A DNA stretch of 64,000 nt from Caryophanales bacterium UBA1188 (GTDB lineage: Bacteria; Bacillota_I; Bacilli_A; Izemoplasmatales; UBA1188): NCBI GenBank assembly GCA_002310135.1, contig DBYK01000001.1, positions 1-64,000 on the forward strand, in the 5' to 3' direction. Both the position numbers and the translations under genes were made by a program. Under the pieces are notes generated by a model, which ran no database searches, was not told the origin of the DNA, and saw only the letters and a program-made list of their open reading frames with translations. Position 1 is the first letter of the stretch, and every line of letters starts with the position of its first letter. This document shows, piece by piece, positions 1-9,505 of this stretch.

Positions 1-243
1 ATAAATAAAATATATATTTTTATAAATTTATTAAAGATACTTAAAAATATAACTATATATAGTTATTATATGAATTATTTATAGAATTTTGTTAAAGATT
101 AATATACTATTTTACATATTATTATAGAATTATATTAATAGTGATTTTGAAATTAATATAAAAGTTTATAATCACATATCCTAGAATATAATTTATATGT
201 ATATTACAATTTTCCATTAAAATATTTAATTAAATATTAAAAG

Positions 244-252
244 TGTTATAGT
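244..252 (+). promoter_or_regulatory. Extended -10 promoter of the SecB-like gene
   Basis: TGTTATAGT matches the extended -10 pattern TG-N-TATAAT with one mismatch and sits about 20 bases before the start codon. No good -35 box is visible at the usual distance. The stretch from 1 to 243 is almost pure A/T and holds no open reading frame or RNA that I can recognise. Confidence 0.45.
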
Positions 253-273
253 ATTATTAAGGAGATTATATTT

Positions 274-666
274 ATGGATAATACTTTTGCACTTCAACAT
301 ATATATTTTACTGATATTAAGTTTCACCAAGTTAGAGGTTATAATGGTAAAATTAATTTACAAATAAATAATAATTTTAATTTTGCTAGAGCGAATGATA
401 AGAAATCAATAAAAGTGACATATGATTGTAATGTCACTAGTGAAGAAACTTATCTATCTTTGAGTTTGAAACTTGAAGGTATATTTCTAATTAATGAGGA
501 AACTGAGATGAATAATGAACTTGCTCAAGCTATGATCAATGTGATTCATCCATATATGAGGAACCAGGTTCAATTATCTACTACTCAACCTGGAATTGTT
601 CCTATAATACTTCCTCTTTCTTTCCCTAAGATAGAACTTAATAAAGAAAATGTTATATATGCATAA
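274..666 (+). CDS. SecB-like protein-export chaperone
   Basis: This 130-residue protein resembles the SecB family: a soluble beta-rich N-terminal half, a short segment (about residues 66 to 75) like the SecB 'F.i.G' strand, then a helix leading to '..IHPYMRNQV' and the C-terminal 'PGIVPIILPLSFP', which matches the 'G.PPl.LPpidF' signature of SecB. SecB proteins keep preproteins unfolded; SecB-like relatives in monoderm bacteria can also act as chaperones of toxin-antitoxin systems. No toxin or antitoxin gene is seen beside it, but the window begins just upstream. The ATG is chosen because of the ribosome binding site AAGGAG at 259-264. It is the only plus-strand gene here and converges on the alpha-galactosidase gene. 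The family assignment rests on motif recognition. Confidence 0.7.
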   Translation: MDNTFALQHIYFTDIKFHQVRGYNGKINLQINNNFNFARANDKKSIKVTYDCNVTSEETYLSLSLKLEGIFLINEETEMNNELAQAMINVIHPYMRNQVQLSTTQPGIVPIILPLSFPKIELNKENVIYA

Positions 667-667
667 T

Positions 668-690
668 AAAAAGAGGCTTTGCCTCTTTTA
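668..690. terminator. Bidirectional terminator hairpin
   Basis: An inverted repeat AAGAGGC/GCCTCTT around a TTT loop (671-687) is flanked by an A-run on the left and a T-rich run on the right. It sits between the convergent SecB-like and alpha-galactosidase genes and can end both transcripts. Confidence 0.75.
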
Positions 691-3018
691 TTCTTTTTTA
701 ATTATATATAACCTGCTTTCAAAATCTCTTACTATCCTCATATCATCATTAATTCCAGCTCCAGCAAATGATTCATTCACATTTAAGCCTTCATTATTTA
801 AGATTGAACCATTTGTTTTTAAGTCTAAACCTTTATCATACATCTTATAAAATTTTGATATTATGTTTTGAACTAGTCCACCATCTTTAATATGAATTGG
901 AGAAATATAATTGATAGCTCCACCTAGAGTTTTTATATCTATTTTCATAGAAGGTGATGTGACTCTATAGTTAAATTCATCATGTAATCCTTTGATTTTT
1001 ATATTTGTATAAGAATCAATTGGATTATTTTTTATTTGATAATCTGTTACAAGTGATAATTCTTTATCTTTTGAAATAGATTCAAACTGAATTCTTGAAT
1101 CATCTCTTCTTATTCTATAATAATCACTATCAATGAGTCTATCTCTTATAGATTTATATAGTTCTATTTGTTTGATTATTTCTTTTCTATTTCCTTTGTT
1201 TTCATCTCTTAGGTCTATTTCATAACCAAATGCACCATAAACTGAGACGGAAAATCTTGTATCGAGTGATTGTCTTCTTAGAGTATTTAGACATGGGCTT
1301 GATGCGATGTGTGCACCTAGAGTTGAAATAGGATATCCATATGAATAATTATATTGCATATTCATCCTCACATATGCATCTGTATTATCACTTGCCCAAA
1401 TTTGAGGACAATATGATAATATTCCAAGGTCAAATCTATTTCCACCGCTTGCACAACCCTCTATTAAGAGTTTAGGATATTTCATCTTTAATCTTTTAAA
1501 TAATGAATAAAGGCCAATATAATATCTATGATTTAATTCCATCATCTCATCTTTCTTAAGATTCATAGAATAATAATCGCTAAATATTCTATTCATATCC
1601 CATTTTAAATAAGTACATTTTGATTCATCAATCACATAACATAGTGACTTGAAAAGATAATCTATGACATCTTTATTAGATAAATCTAATATCATTTGGT
1701 TTCTTCCGAGTGAATGAGGCTTGCTTTCTATTTTAAGCGCCCAATTTTCATGTGCTTGATATAGATCGCTCTTTTCGCTTATCATTTCAGGCTCAACCCA
1801 AATGCCAAACTCAAGTCCTAATTTTCTGATCTTTTCACCAAATCCTTTTAGGCCACTTTTCAGTTTCTTTTTATCTTCAATCCAATCTCCAAGGCTTGAA
1901 GTATCATCATTTCTTCCTTTAAACCACCCATCATCTAATACAAATAATTCTACACCAAGTTTTTTGGCTAACCTTGCCATAGAGAGAAGCTTTTTCTCAT
2001 TAAAGTTGAAATAACACGCTTCCCAAGAGTTATTCAACACTTTTCTGGGAAATGATACAAATTCTTTATCTATTATATGATTTCTAATATATGAATGAAG
2101 ATTTTGACTTAGCCCATTAAAACCATTCTTAGAATAACTCATTATAGCTTCTGGAATTTCAAATATTTCATTTTCTTTTAATAAATATTCAAACGTTTCT
2201 GGGTTTATTCCAAATAAAACCCTTAAATTACCTAATGAATCTACCTCTAATATTTCTTTATGATTACCTGAATAAATGAGATTAAAACCATATACATCAC
2301 CTATATCTTCTTTTGCCCCATCTTTATACAACATAAAGAATGGATTAACTCTATTAGATGAAACACCCGCTCTTGTCTCATTCACATATTCACCAATCAC
2401 AAGCTTTCTATCATATAAATTCATCTCATTAGCCCAGTGGCCATGAAATGACCTCACAATATAATCATCGTTTTTAAGGTCAAGGTTTAAAGAATATGCT
2501 TTTTTAAGCTTTATTTCTTCTTTATTTAAGTTTTTGATTGTTGCCTGTCTTGTGATCACATCCTCACTTAAAAATACGTTATAAGCGATTTTTAGTTCAA
2601 TATTATTTTCAAAATCTTTTAATGTAATTATTAAAGATTCACTTTCTCCTTTTGAATAAGGCAAAGTTTCATATTTAATAATAGAATCAATAACATGAGA
2701 TTCATATAAAAAGTCTGAAGTATTAGATGAATCAGGATTAATTAACTCTATCATAGGAGTTCTAATATCACCTTTTCCTAAAGTAGATACTTCAAGTGGA
2801 GTTACTTCTAAATACAAATCATTAAAATCTTTACTATAATTAATTCCACTACCTATTGGAAACTTAATATTATTTTCTAATGATTTAAGTGTCTCATCAT
2901 CTACATCAATCTTCTTTCCATAATATAAGTGAATTAAATGTTTAGATTCGTGTTTTTTAAAAATATATGAAGTGTTTTTAGTTTCAAGTATAAAATAATT
3001 ATTAATAATCTTAATCAT
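688..3018 (-). CDS. Alpha-galactosidase, GH36
   Basis: A cytoplasmic enzyme without signal peptide that hydrolyses terminal alpha-1,6-galactose from melibiose, raffinose or stachyose. The 776 residues fit the long bacterial GH36 type: an N-terminal beta-sandwich (about 1-320), a TIM barrel and a C-terminal beta domain. Visible motifs are LDDGWF (361-366), the nucleophile Asp474 in KWDMNR, GCASGGNRFD (521-530) and the expected acid/base Asp544 in WASDNTD. The ATG is preceded by AAAGAGGT. It follows the GPH transporter gene with about 47 bases between them, so the pair forms a sugar-uptake-and-cleavage unit. The exact substrate is inferred from the family. Confidence 0.95.
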   Translation of the reverse strand: MIKIINNYFILETKNTSYIFKKHESKHLIHLYYGKKIDVDDETLKSLENNIKFPIGSGINYSKDFNDLYLEVTPLEVSTLGKGDIRTPMIELINPDSSNTSDFLYESHVIDSIIKYETLPYSKGESESLIITLKDFENNIELKIAYNVFLSEDVITRQATIKNLNKEEIKLKKAYSLNLDLKNDDYIVRSFHGHWANEMNLYDRKLVIGEYVNETRAGVSSNRVNPFFMLYKDGAKEDIGDVYGFNLIYSGNHKEILEVDSLGNLRVLFGINPETFEYLLKENEIFEIPEAIMSYSKNGFNGLSQNLHSYIRNHIIDKEFVSFPRKVLNNSWEACYFNFNEKKLLSMARLAKKLGVELFVLDDGWFKGRNDDTSSLGDWIEDKKKLKSGLKGFGEKIRKLGLEFGIWVEPEMISEKSDLYQAHENWALKIESKPHSLGRNQMILDLSNKDVIDYLFKSLCYVIDESKCTYLKWDMNRIFSDYYSMNLKKDEMMELNHRYYIGLYSLFKRLKMKYPKLLIEGCASGGNRFDLGILSYCPQIWASDNTDAYVRMNMQYNYSYGYPISTLGAHIASSPCLNTLRRQSLDTRFSVSVYGAFGYEIDLRDENKGNRKEIIKQIELYKSIRDRLIDSDYYRIRRDDSRIQFESISKDKELSLVTDYQIKNNPIDSYTNIKIKGLHDEFNYRVTSPSMKIDIKTLGGAINYISPIHIKDGGLVQNIISKFYKMYDKGLDLKTNGSILNNEGLNVNESFAGAGINDDMRIVRDFESRLYIIKKE

Positions 3019-3031
3019 ATTACCTCTTTAA

Positions 3032-3058
3032 ATAAAGTCCTGTTAAACAGGACTTTAT
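3032..3058 (-). terminator. Hairpin between transporter and alpha-galactosidase genes
   Basis: The perfect inverted repeat ATAAAGTCCTG/CAGGACTTTAT lies between the transporter stop codon and the alpha-galactosidase ribosome binding site. The T-run after it is weak, so it may partially terminate or stabilise the upstream message rather than end the operon. Confidence 0.55.
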
Positions 3059-3065
3059 GTTTATA

Positions 3066-4898
3066 TTATTCTTGGACTTCAGTGTCCTTCAAATTCTTTT
3101 CTTTCTTTTCTTCTATTTCAGCTTCAATTATATCAAAATAATCTTCATCAACTATGAATTTATATCTTTGGATTAACATACACGCAGTCATAAAGAGTGC
3201 AGGGAGAATACAACATGCAATTCTAAGGGATATTCTTGTCCCATAATTATCTTTATTTTGAGCATATATTTCATCTGCGGCATTATAATTAGTTACTGAG
3301 CCATCAACATTTTTAACATCTACTGAAATCTTGAGTGAATATTTATATCCATCTTCAATAAAATCTATTGTAGCATCTTTAAGTTGAACTACTTCTAAAA
3401 CTTCATTATTATCTAGTTTAACTAGATACATCTTTCCAACTGCATCAGTGTAGGCTCCATTAAATTGGCAATCATCAAGAATAGTGCCATCTATTACTAG
3501 ATTATATTCTTCTTCAGTCTTATCATTACCTAAAGCTTTTAATTCTAAATATTTATTAAAGTATGCTTTAGCATTATTGGCTTCTTGAGCATATTTATCA
3601 AACATATTAGTTTGAGTTTCTATAGCTGATACATTTTGAGTAATCGCATAAAGACCTGAGAAGATTAGAGTTAATGTGACAATTAGATATTTGATTGCAT
3701 CACCAAATTTAACAATTAAAGGACGCATAGTTGTGACTACAGCTTCACTTCTTTCACCGGTAATATATTCATTATATTCAACACAGTTATTTAAGTTGAT
3801 TACACTCGCTGTATAAAATAGAGTATTAGCCGCAAATATTAATACTGAACAGATACAAAGGAGTACCATATGGAATGGGAATAGATCTGACCAACCCATA
3901 AGCGATAATCCTAAGAAGCCCGCAATTACAAAGAAGAATGATACAAACTGTATTTGTTTTCTTTTAAATTTCTTAGCTAAACTAGGATAAATTAGTTGTA
4001 TAAATGTATTACATACAGCATATATAATAATTACTATGATAATATTTCCATTGTATCCAACTTCTAGATAATATAAGTTATAAATTAAACCTAAAAGTAG
4101 AGCAGTTGTGACACTTGAACATAGCATCGCAAGGCTCATCCATAGAAGTTGTTTATTATTGAAAATGGTTTTAACCATTTTCTTAAGTGAGATATCAGTT
4201 TCAGTTTTTTCTGCATCTTCTCTTTTGGCTTCTTTTACAAATATTGCGGTTATAGTTTGACCTCCCGCAACAAATATAGCAGCGATAATTGAGAAAATTG
4301 TATAAGCATTAAGTACATTACCAGGTGCAAGATAAGTTACCATCGCAGTCATCGCAATAGTTCCAAGGCCTGCGAAGAAGATAGTCAATGTTGTAATCTT
4401 ATCTCTTCTTTCTTTAGTTCTAGATAGTGATGGAATCATACTCCAGTATCCAATATCATTCATGGTGAATGCAGCTTCCCAAAGTAGATATACAGCACAA
4501 ATCACTGCGACATATAACCAACCACTAGGTCTTAAATTGAATAATACAATTGTAAGAATTGAATCAGCGAGAGCACCAATGAATATCCATGGTTTGAATT
4601 TACCCCATTTGATATGGCTACCTTCAATAATTGCGCCCATCATTGGATCGTTTATTCCATCCCAAATTCTACCTAATATACCAATTAATAGGGATAGTGT
4701 TGCAAATTGGACTGCTGTTAAAGTTAGACCAAATTGAACATATTGTAAGAAATATGTAGATACAAGTGTATAAAGCATATCTCTTCCAAGTCCAGGAATA
4801 GTAAAGAACCACTTATTCCTATTAAATGTCTTTTCATCTTCTATAATAGATGAATTTTCCATTATAGTTTCATTTTTTAATTCTAGATTTTCTTCCAC
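3066..4898 (-). CDS. GPH-family sugar:cation symporter (MelB-like) with an extracellular insertion
   Basis: A membrane transporter of the glycoside-pentoside-hexuronide family in the major facilitator superfamily. The hallmark 'WDGINDPMMGAII' followed by 'WGKFKPWI' is present near residues 80-105. Members import sugars such as melibiose with Na+ or H+. Twelve membrane segments are expected. Unlike the usual ~450-500 residue members, it has a soluble insertion of about 130 residues (about 420-550) before the last membrane segment, in a loop that should face outside. The start is GTG at 4898, with GAGGA eight bases upstream. An ATG two bases further up is in another frame. It is followed by the alpha-galactosidase gene, which suggests that alpha-galactosides are the cargo. 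Confidence 0.9.
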   Translation of the reverse strand: MEENLELKNETIMENSSIIEDEKTFNRNKWFFTIPGLGRDMLYTLVSTYFLQYVQFGLTLTAVQFATLSLLIGILGRIWDGINDPMMGAIIEGSHIKWGKFKPWIFIGALADSILTIVLFNLRPSGWLYVAVICAVYLLWEAAFTMNDIGYWSMIPSLSRTKERRDKITTLTIFFAGLGTIAMTAMVTYLAPGNVLNAYTIFSIIAAIFVAGGQTITAIFVKEAKREDAEKTETDISLKKMVKTIFNNKQLLWMSLAMLCSSVTTALLLGLIYNLYYLEVGYNGNIIIVIIIYAVCNTFIQLIYPSLAKKFKRKQIQFVSFFFVIAGFLGLSLMGWSDLFPFHMVLLCICSVLIFAANTLFYTASVINLNNCVEYNEYITGERSEAVVTTMRPLIVKFGDAIKYLIVTLTLIFSGLYAITQNVSAIETQTNMFDKYAQEANNAKAYFNKYLELKALGNDKTEEEYNLVIDGTILDDCQFNGAYTDAVGKMYLVKLDNNEVLEVVQLKDATIDFIEDGYKYSLKISVDVKNVDGSVTNYNAADEIYAQNKDNYGTRISLRIACCILPALFMTACMLIQRYKFIVDEDYFDIIEAEIEEKKEKNLKDTEVQE

Positions 4899-4939
4899 AT
4901 TTATGTCCTCGATTCTCTATAATTTTATAATATTAACTT

Positions 4940-4966
4940 AAAAATATCAAGTTTCAAGAGCTTGAT
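4940..4966 (-). terminator. Candidate terminator after the PII-like genes
   Basis: Reading the minus strand, ATCAAG and CTTGAT form a stem with a nine-base loop, followed by ATTTTT. It lies between the second PII-like gene and the sugar transporter gene, so it probably separates the two operons. Confidence 0.5.
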
Positions 4967-4978
4967 GAATTAAATCAA

Positions 4979-5317
4979 CTATTCTTCTTTTTTCTCAAGT
5001 TCAATCTCACTAATCAATCCAACAGTATTAGAGATTGGTAGACTAAAGGCAATTCCTTGTCCAGGTGAATTAAGGCCTACATCTTCATATATCTTCTTTA
5101 AAACAGCTTCTTTTATTTGAGTTTTCACAACTAAAAGAATGATTTCTTTATCAGGTTCTACAGTTATTTTGAAAAATTCTTCAGCTTCTTTATTTGCGGT
5201 ACCTCTTGCGTGAAGTATAGTGCCACCAGTAGCGCCTGCTTTCTTCGCAACTTCCATAACTTCACTTGAGAATCCAGAATTAACGATAACCATTATTAGT
5301 TCATGTTTATATTGCAT
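4979..5317 (-). CDS. PII-like regulatory protein (second copy)
   Basis: A 112-residue protein of the PII/GlnB-like superfamily: a beta-alpha-beta core with 'IMVIVNSGFSSEVMEVAKKAGATGGTILHARGT' style spacing and a C-terminal 'GQGIAFSLPIS' segment (motif seen at about residues 84-95). PII proteins are small trimers that sense nucleotides and control transporters or enzymes. It overlaps the upstream PII-like gene by 11 bases and carries a strong GGGGG ribosome binding site. Its position behind DUF1538 suggests that it senses a signal for that membrane protein. The ligand is unknown. Confidence 0.8.
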   Translation of the reverse strand: MQYKHELIMVIVNSGFSSEVMEVAKKAGATGGTILHARGTANKEAEEFFKITVEPDKEIILLVVKTQIKEAVLKKIYEDVGLNSPGQGIAFSLPISNTVGLISEIELEKKEE

Positions 5318-5720
5318 AGGAATCCCCCTTCAATAATTCACTTCTTTTATTGTATAAAAACTTAAATATTTGTAATCCTATAATGCTTGAAAGTGGAATA
5401 GTATAAGCTATTCCTTTACCATCTTTTATAGTATTGAACTTATTTTCAATACTACTTAAAATAACTTTGATTTTTTCAGATTGAACTAAACTAAATATCA
5501 CAGTTTTTTCTTTGCTTAGTAAGCCTAACATATTTAAAAGTTCATTAGATGCAGTACCTTCTCCTAAACAAGAAAACTGCATATTACATTCAAATGATTG
5601 AATAAAATCTATATAGAAATCATCTTTCTTCCTTGGAACAATAGTCACAAGTAATTCAAGTTTATCTATGGAAAAATTGTTATTTGTTTTTTTAGAATTC
5701 TTAATTGTTTTTTCTCTCAT
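5307..5720 (-). CDS. PII-like regulatory protein (first copy, divergent)
   Basis: A 137-residue protein with the same layout as the following gene, but more diverged and with a basic N-terminal extension of about 15 residues. 'LLVTIVPRKK' near the start and 'GKGIAYTIPLSSIIG' (about 110-124) align with 'IMVIV' and 'GQGIAFSLPISNTVG' in its neighbour, so the two look like a tandem duplication. The start lies just inside the intergenic space after the DUF1538 stop, and its ribosome binding site GAGGT lies within the end of the DUF1538 gene, so translation is probably coupled. Function is inferred from fold and neighbourhood only. Confidence 0.7.
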   Translation of the reverse strand: MREKTIKNSKKTNNNFSIDKLELLVTIVPRKKDDFYIDFIQSFECNMQFSCLGEGTASNELLNMLGLLSKEKTVIFSLVQSEKIKVILSSIENKFNTIKDGKGIAYTIPLSSIIGLQIFKFLYNKRSELLKGDSYAI

Positions 5721-5723
5721 AAG

Positions 5724-7241
5724 CTATACCTCGAAATTGATGATTTCTTCATCGCTTGCATCGAGCACTCTTCTCATAATAATAGATCTTCTAATGTTCT
5801 TAGATGCGATAGCTCTAAAACCTAATAGTTGAATTGTGATAAGTGGCGCTAGCGCAACCATTGCAACAATTCCAAAAGCGAATTCAAGTATCTCACTAGT
5901 TGATGCGCTTAAACTATAACAGATTCCAATTGCGAATGGTAAGACGAATGTTGAAGTAAGTGGCCCTGATGCAACACCACCTGAATCAAATGCAATAGAT
6001 GTATATATTCTTGGGACAAAAAAAGATAATCCAAGAGATATCAAATATCCAATGACTAGAAAATATAGAATAGATATATTTAAAATAATTCTCAAGATTG
6101 AAAGTGCAATCGATAACCCAACACCAATTGATAATGCTATCATCATCGATCTTTTTGATACATTCCCATCAGTTATTTTTTCAACTTGTCTATTTAAAAC
6201 GTGTACTGCAGGTTCTGCGATTACTGTTAGAGATCCAATAATGAAACTAAAAATGATTAATAATATATTATTATTTGATAACATTACTCCAAGTTTATAT
6301 CCGATTGGAAGGAAACCAATCTTTGCGCTTGATAAGAATAACACAAGCCCAAAGAATGTATAAATTAAGCCAATTAATATTTGTTTCATTTTAACTTTAG
6401 GTAATTTCAAAATTGTAATATCTAAGATTATAAAGAAGGCAAATATTAACACTAAAGCTGGAATAACTTCTAAGATAGTATCAAGAATAATTTTAAATAT
6501 ATTAGAATCTATAGAATAATCATTTAAAGTATAATTTATATTATTATCTGAGAATAAACACAAGAATAATACTGCGAGAATTGGCCCAATTGAACAAAGA
6601 GATATCAAACCAAAACTATTTTCATTACTCTTCTTTCCCCCAAGTGTTGATGCAATCCCTACACCAAATGCCATTATGAATGGCACTGTAATAGGACCAG
6701 TTGTAACACCACCTGAGTCGAATGATAGAGGTATTAAGTTTCCTTTACCAGAATTGATAAGTAGAGCTGCTAACATAAATAGAATCATATAAAAGAAAAA
6801 TAGTAACATAGATAAATCTTTTTGATATATGATCCTAATAATTGAAATAAGTAAGAATATTCCAACTCCAACCCCTACAGTAACAATTAGAAGTGTATTA
6901 TTTATGATACTTTCAACTTGGTTAGATAAAACTTGTAAATCCGGTTCTGCAATAGTGATTAAAAAGCCTAACACAAAAGATATTATTAGTAAGATTAACA
7001 ACTTCTTAGTCTTTGTTAGACCAATCCCACTATATTCTCCCATTGGAGTCATCGCTATATCAGCGCCTAAATTGAATAGGCTCATTCCAATTATTAACAC
7101 AATTGCGCTTATAACAAACACTATTATTTCAGTAGAATTAAAAGAGCCAATTGGTGTTAATCCTAAAATTAAGACTAACAGTGAAATTGGCACTATTGAT
7201 AATATAGATTCTTTCAACTTACTAAATAGCGATTTAAACAT
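5724..7241 (-). CDS. DUF1538 family membrane protein
   Basis: A 505-residue integral membrane protein made of two homologous halves. Each half carries an 'AEP...L..QVE' motif (about residues 100 and 342) and an 'FDSGGV.(T/S)GP.T' motif (about residues 176 and 417), the DUF1538 signature. Such internal repeats with glycine- and acid-containing signatures are typical of transporters. In other genomes DUF1538 genes are also found next to PII-like genes. The start ATG has GGAG six bases upstream. The substrate is not known and I do not guess one. It is the first gene of a three-gene operon with two PII-like proteins. Confidence 0.85.
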   Translation of the reverse strand: MFKSLFSKLKESILSIVPISLLVLILGLTPIGSFNSTEIIVFVISAIVLIIGMSLFNLGADIAMTPMGEYSGIGLTKTKKLLILLIISFVLGFLITIAEPDLQVLSNQVESIINNTLLIVTVGVGVGIFLLISIIRIIYQKDLSMLLFFFYMILFMLAALLINSGKGNLIPLSFDSGGVTTGPITVPFIMAFGVGIASTLGGKKSNENSFGLISLCSIGPILAVLFLCLFSDNNINYTLNDYSIDSNIFKIILDTILEVIPALVLIFAFFIILDITILKLPKVKMKQILIGLIYTFFGLVLFLSSAKIGFLPIGYKLGVMLSNNNILLIIFSFIIGSLTVIAEPAVHVLNRQVEKITDGNVSKRSMMIALSIGVGLSIALSILRIILNISILYFLVIGYLISLGLSFFVPRIYTSIAFDSGGVASGPLTSTFVLPFAIGICYSLSASTSEILEFAFGIVAMVALAPLITIQLLGFRAIASKNIRRSIIMRRVLDASDEEIINFEV

Positions 7242-7311
7242 ATGAACTCCATATTTATTTTATCATAATATTTCTAATGAAATATATTTATTTTATGAAC
7301 ATACATAAATA

Positions 7312-7320
7312 TGTTATAAT
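7312..7320 (+). promoter_or_regulatory. Extended -10 promoter of the lipoprotein genes
   Basis: TGTTATAAT is a perfect extended -10 element, about 25 bases before the lipoprotein start codon. The inverted repeat AACATA/TATGTT (7298-7315) overlaps it and could be an operator, although an AT-rich repeat of this size may be chance. Confidence 0.65.
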
Positions 7321-7344
7321 TCATTAGAAGGATAGGTTAAATTA

Positions 7345-9495
7345 ATGAAGAAACTTTTTGTTTTAATTATATCATTTTTTATAATTTTATCTCTATCAGG
7401 TTGTGAACTTTTAAACCTTGATTTTTATTTTACAACAAACAAAAAAGCAAATGAAACTACAACTACAGAAGATATAGAGCCCAATACTATAACTCCTAAT
7501 GATAGTGATACATCTTCATCAATTAGCACAATCACGACATCCTCATCTTTAAATCATACAACTACAAGCGGTGTTGCTCAAGATATTGAGATTAGATTAG
7601 AAAAAAATAGGTATGGTCTTGATACACTTGATGATGATAAACTGATCAGATTATATAACGCTATAGACAATGAAGTTAAATCATTTGATTCTAATTTAAA
7701 AAATGTAGGGAATGATAATGTTTTAGCTAATATAAGGTTTTCAACTTATGGCATAAGTTTAGAAGATTTTATGAATGTTTATTCTATATATTTGTTAGAT
7801 AATCCTGATTATTATTATTTATCCAATTCCATAACTTACAATGCTTTTTCAGCTAATATCTTGGTAGATGGATATAAAACAAAAGCTGAAAGAGACGATA
7901 TTAAAAATAGATTAAATACCAAATTAAATGAACTAAAAGATCTACTAATATACGCAGAAGATGATTTAGATAAATATATGATTATCCATAAATATATCTG
8001 CGATAATACTAACTATGCTTACGATGAAGATGGAAATCCATCAAGCGATTCATCCGCTCATAATATCACAGGTTTTATGCTTGGAAAGAATCTAGTATGT
8101 GAAGGCTATAGTGAAGTCTTTAAATTATTCTCAAATTATTTTCAACTTGAATGTATAAATGTTACTGGCACATCTAGAGGAGAAGGCCATGAATGGTCTA
8201 TGATAAGAGTTGATAATAAATATTATTTTGTAGATGTTACTTGGGATGATTTAGATAGTGTTGGCGCAACTTATACTTATTTTGGGCTCTCCTTAGATAA
8301 ACTTTTATTGACTCATTCGATTAATACTATAGAATCTTCTGGTTTAAATTATTTATATAATTTACCTCAAACACCTTCATCAAGAATAGCTATAAATTAT
8401 CTATATGAAGATGATGTATTTATAGGTAAATATTTATCATTAGATGATGCATTTAATGAGATGACTAATGAAAATTCTAATTATACAATAGATTTATTTG
8501 AATATTTTGAAAAAGGCCTACATAGCACAAGAATATCTGGCCCTACTGTAACATTTGAATCAAATATTGAAGAGTTCCCTAGAGTAAAATCATTATCTAT
8601 AATCTCAGATGCTTTACATAATGATACAGATAAATATACTCAATCTAAAATAATATTCAATAATGATGTAACACTCAATTCAAATTTAATTTTGGAAAAT
8701 GTATATATTAAAACTAAAGATTTAAATATGAATGGTTACAATATAACTTTTAGTTCTTATCAAAATATCTTAGAATCGGAAAGTGTAATAGGATCGTCAA
8801 ATGAAACTATATATGATAAAACATCTTATCAAGTAGATTTATACACAAATTATCTAGATATATATACTATAGATGTTTTAAATAATTATTTTAGCCTTTC
8901 TGCTAATACTGCAAATATTCAAATTCTTAATCTTAGAAATACTTCTACTTATCTTGAAATTTCAGATACCTTAGAATATATTTGTAATGATATTAGAATC
9001 ACATCTATAAATACCTATAGTGATTCAAATACAGGAATTATATTATTTGATGAACTAAAAGAATTAGAAAAAGTTGTAATCAACGATATCAATATTCCAA
9101 GAGATAAATATAATCCACTATATATCCCATTCTTCTTACTTGGTGTCCATATTAAAGAGAGAACTACTATGCCATATTTTGAGATTACAGGCACACTTAA
9201 TATTGTAGGAAGACTAATTACTGATAGACACAATTTAAAGCTTTATTATCAATTCAGTGGAAATAATACAACTTATACTACTAATGAACTTGGAGAAATT
9301 ATTAACGTTGAAGATAAGTCTTGGGATCCAATAAATAATGAGGCAATTATTAAAGGTGAAAATATCACAATTAATACTTTGGTCGCAATTCATATCGATT
9401 CAAAATCGTATTCAATCAATACTCAAGATAATCTAAATAATTATTTGATTTATGACAATCAAACTAAAACAATTAGTCTAAATTTAAGTGAATAA
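7345..9495 (+). CDS. Lipoprotein with transglutaminase-like (cysteine protease fold) domain
   Basis: A 716-residue surface lipoprotein. Residues 1-20 are a signal peptide ending in the lipobox LSGC (lipidated Cys20). A Ser/Thr-rich linker follows (about 35-78). A transglutaminase-like domain (about 190-310) has an apparent catalytic triad Cys252 (LVCEGY), His282 (GHEW) and Asp297 (FVDVTWDD). The remaining ~350 residues have repeated short beta-strand-like segments rich in N, S, T and I, reminiscent of a beta-helix, but I do not recognise the family. Such proteins may be peptidases or crosslinking enzymes acting on the cell surface or host proteins. AGAAGG and AGG lie upstream of the start. 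A second small lipoprotein gene follows directly. Confidence 0.85.
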   Translation: MKKLFVLIISFFIILSLSGCELLNLDFYFTTNKKANETTTTEDIEPNTITPNDSDTSSSISTITTSSSLNHTTTSGVAQDIEIRLEKNRYGLDTLDDDKLIRLYNAIDNEVKSFDSNLKNVGNDNVLANIRFSTYGISLEDFMNVYSIYLLDNPDYYYLSNSITYNAFSANILVDGYKTKAERDDIKNRLNTKLNELKDLLIYAEDDLDKYMIIHKYICDNTNYAYDEDGNPSSDSSAHNITGFMLGKNLVCEGYSEVFKLFSNYFQLECINVTGTSRGEGHEWSMIRVDNKYYFVDVTWDDLDSVGATYTYFGLSLDKLLLTHSINTIESSGLNYLYNLPQTPSSRIAINYLYEDDVFIGKYLSLDDAFNEMTNENSNYTIDLFEYFEKGLHSTRISGPTVTFESNIEEFPRVKSLSIISDALHNDTDKYTQSKIIFNNDVTLNSNLILENVYIKTKDLNMNGYNITFSSYQNILESESVIGSSNETIYDKTSYQVDLYTNYLDIYTIDVLNNYFSLSANTANIQILNLRNTSTYLEISDTLEYICNDIRITSINTYSDSNTGIILFDELKELEKVVINDINIPRDKYNPLYIPFFLLGVHIKERTTMPYFEITGTLNIVGRLITDRHNLKLYYQFSGNNTTYTTNELGEIINVEDKSWDPINNEAIIKGENITINTLVAIHIDSKSYSINTQDNLNNYLIYDNQTKTISLNLSE

Positions 9496-9505
9496 TGGAG
9501 AGCAT

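Noticed and set aside
1..273. Replication origin or DnaA-box region in the AT-rich start of the window
   Set aside because: I saw no TTATCCACA-like DnaA boxes and no origin genes nearby; it is simply very AT-rich.
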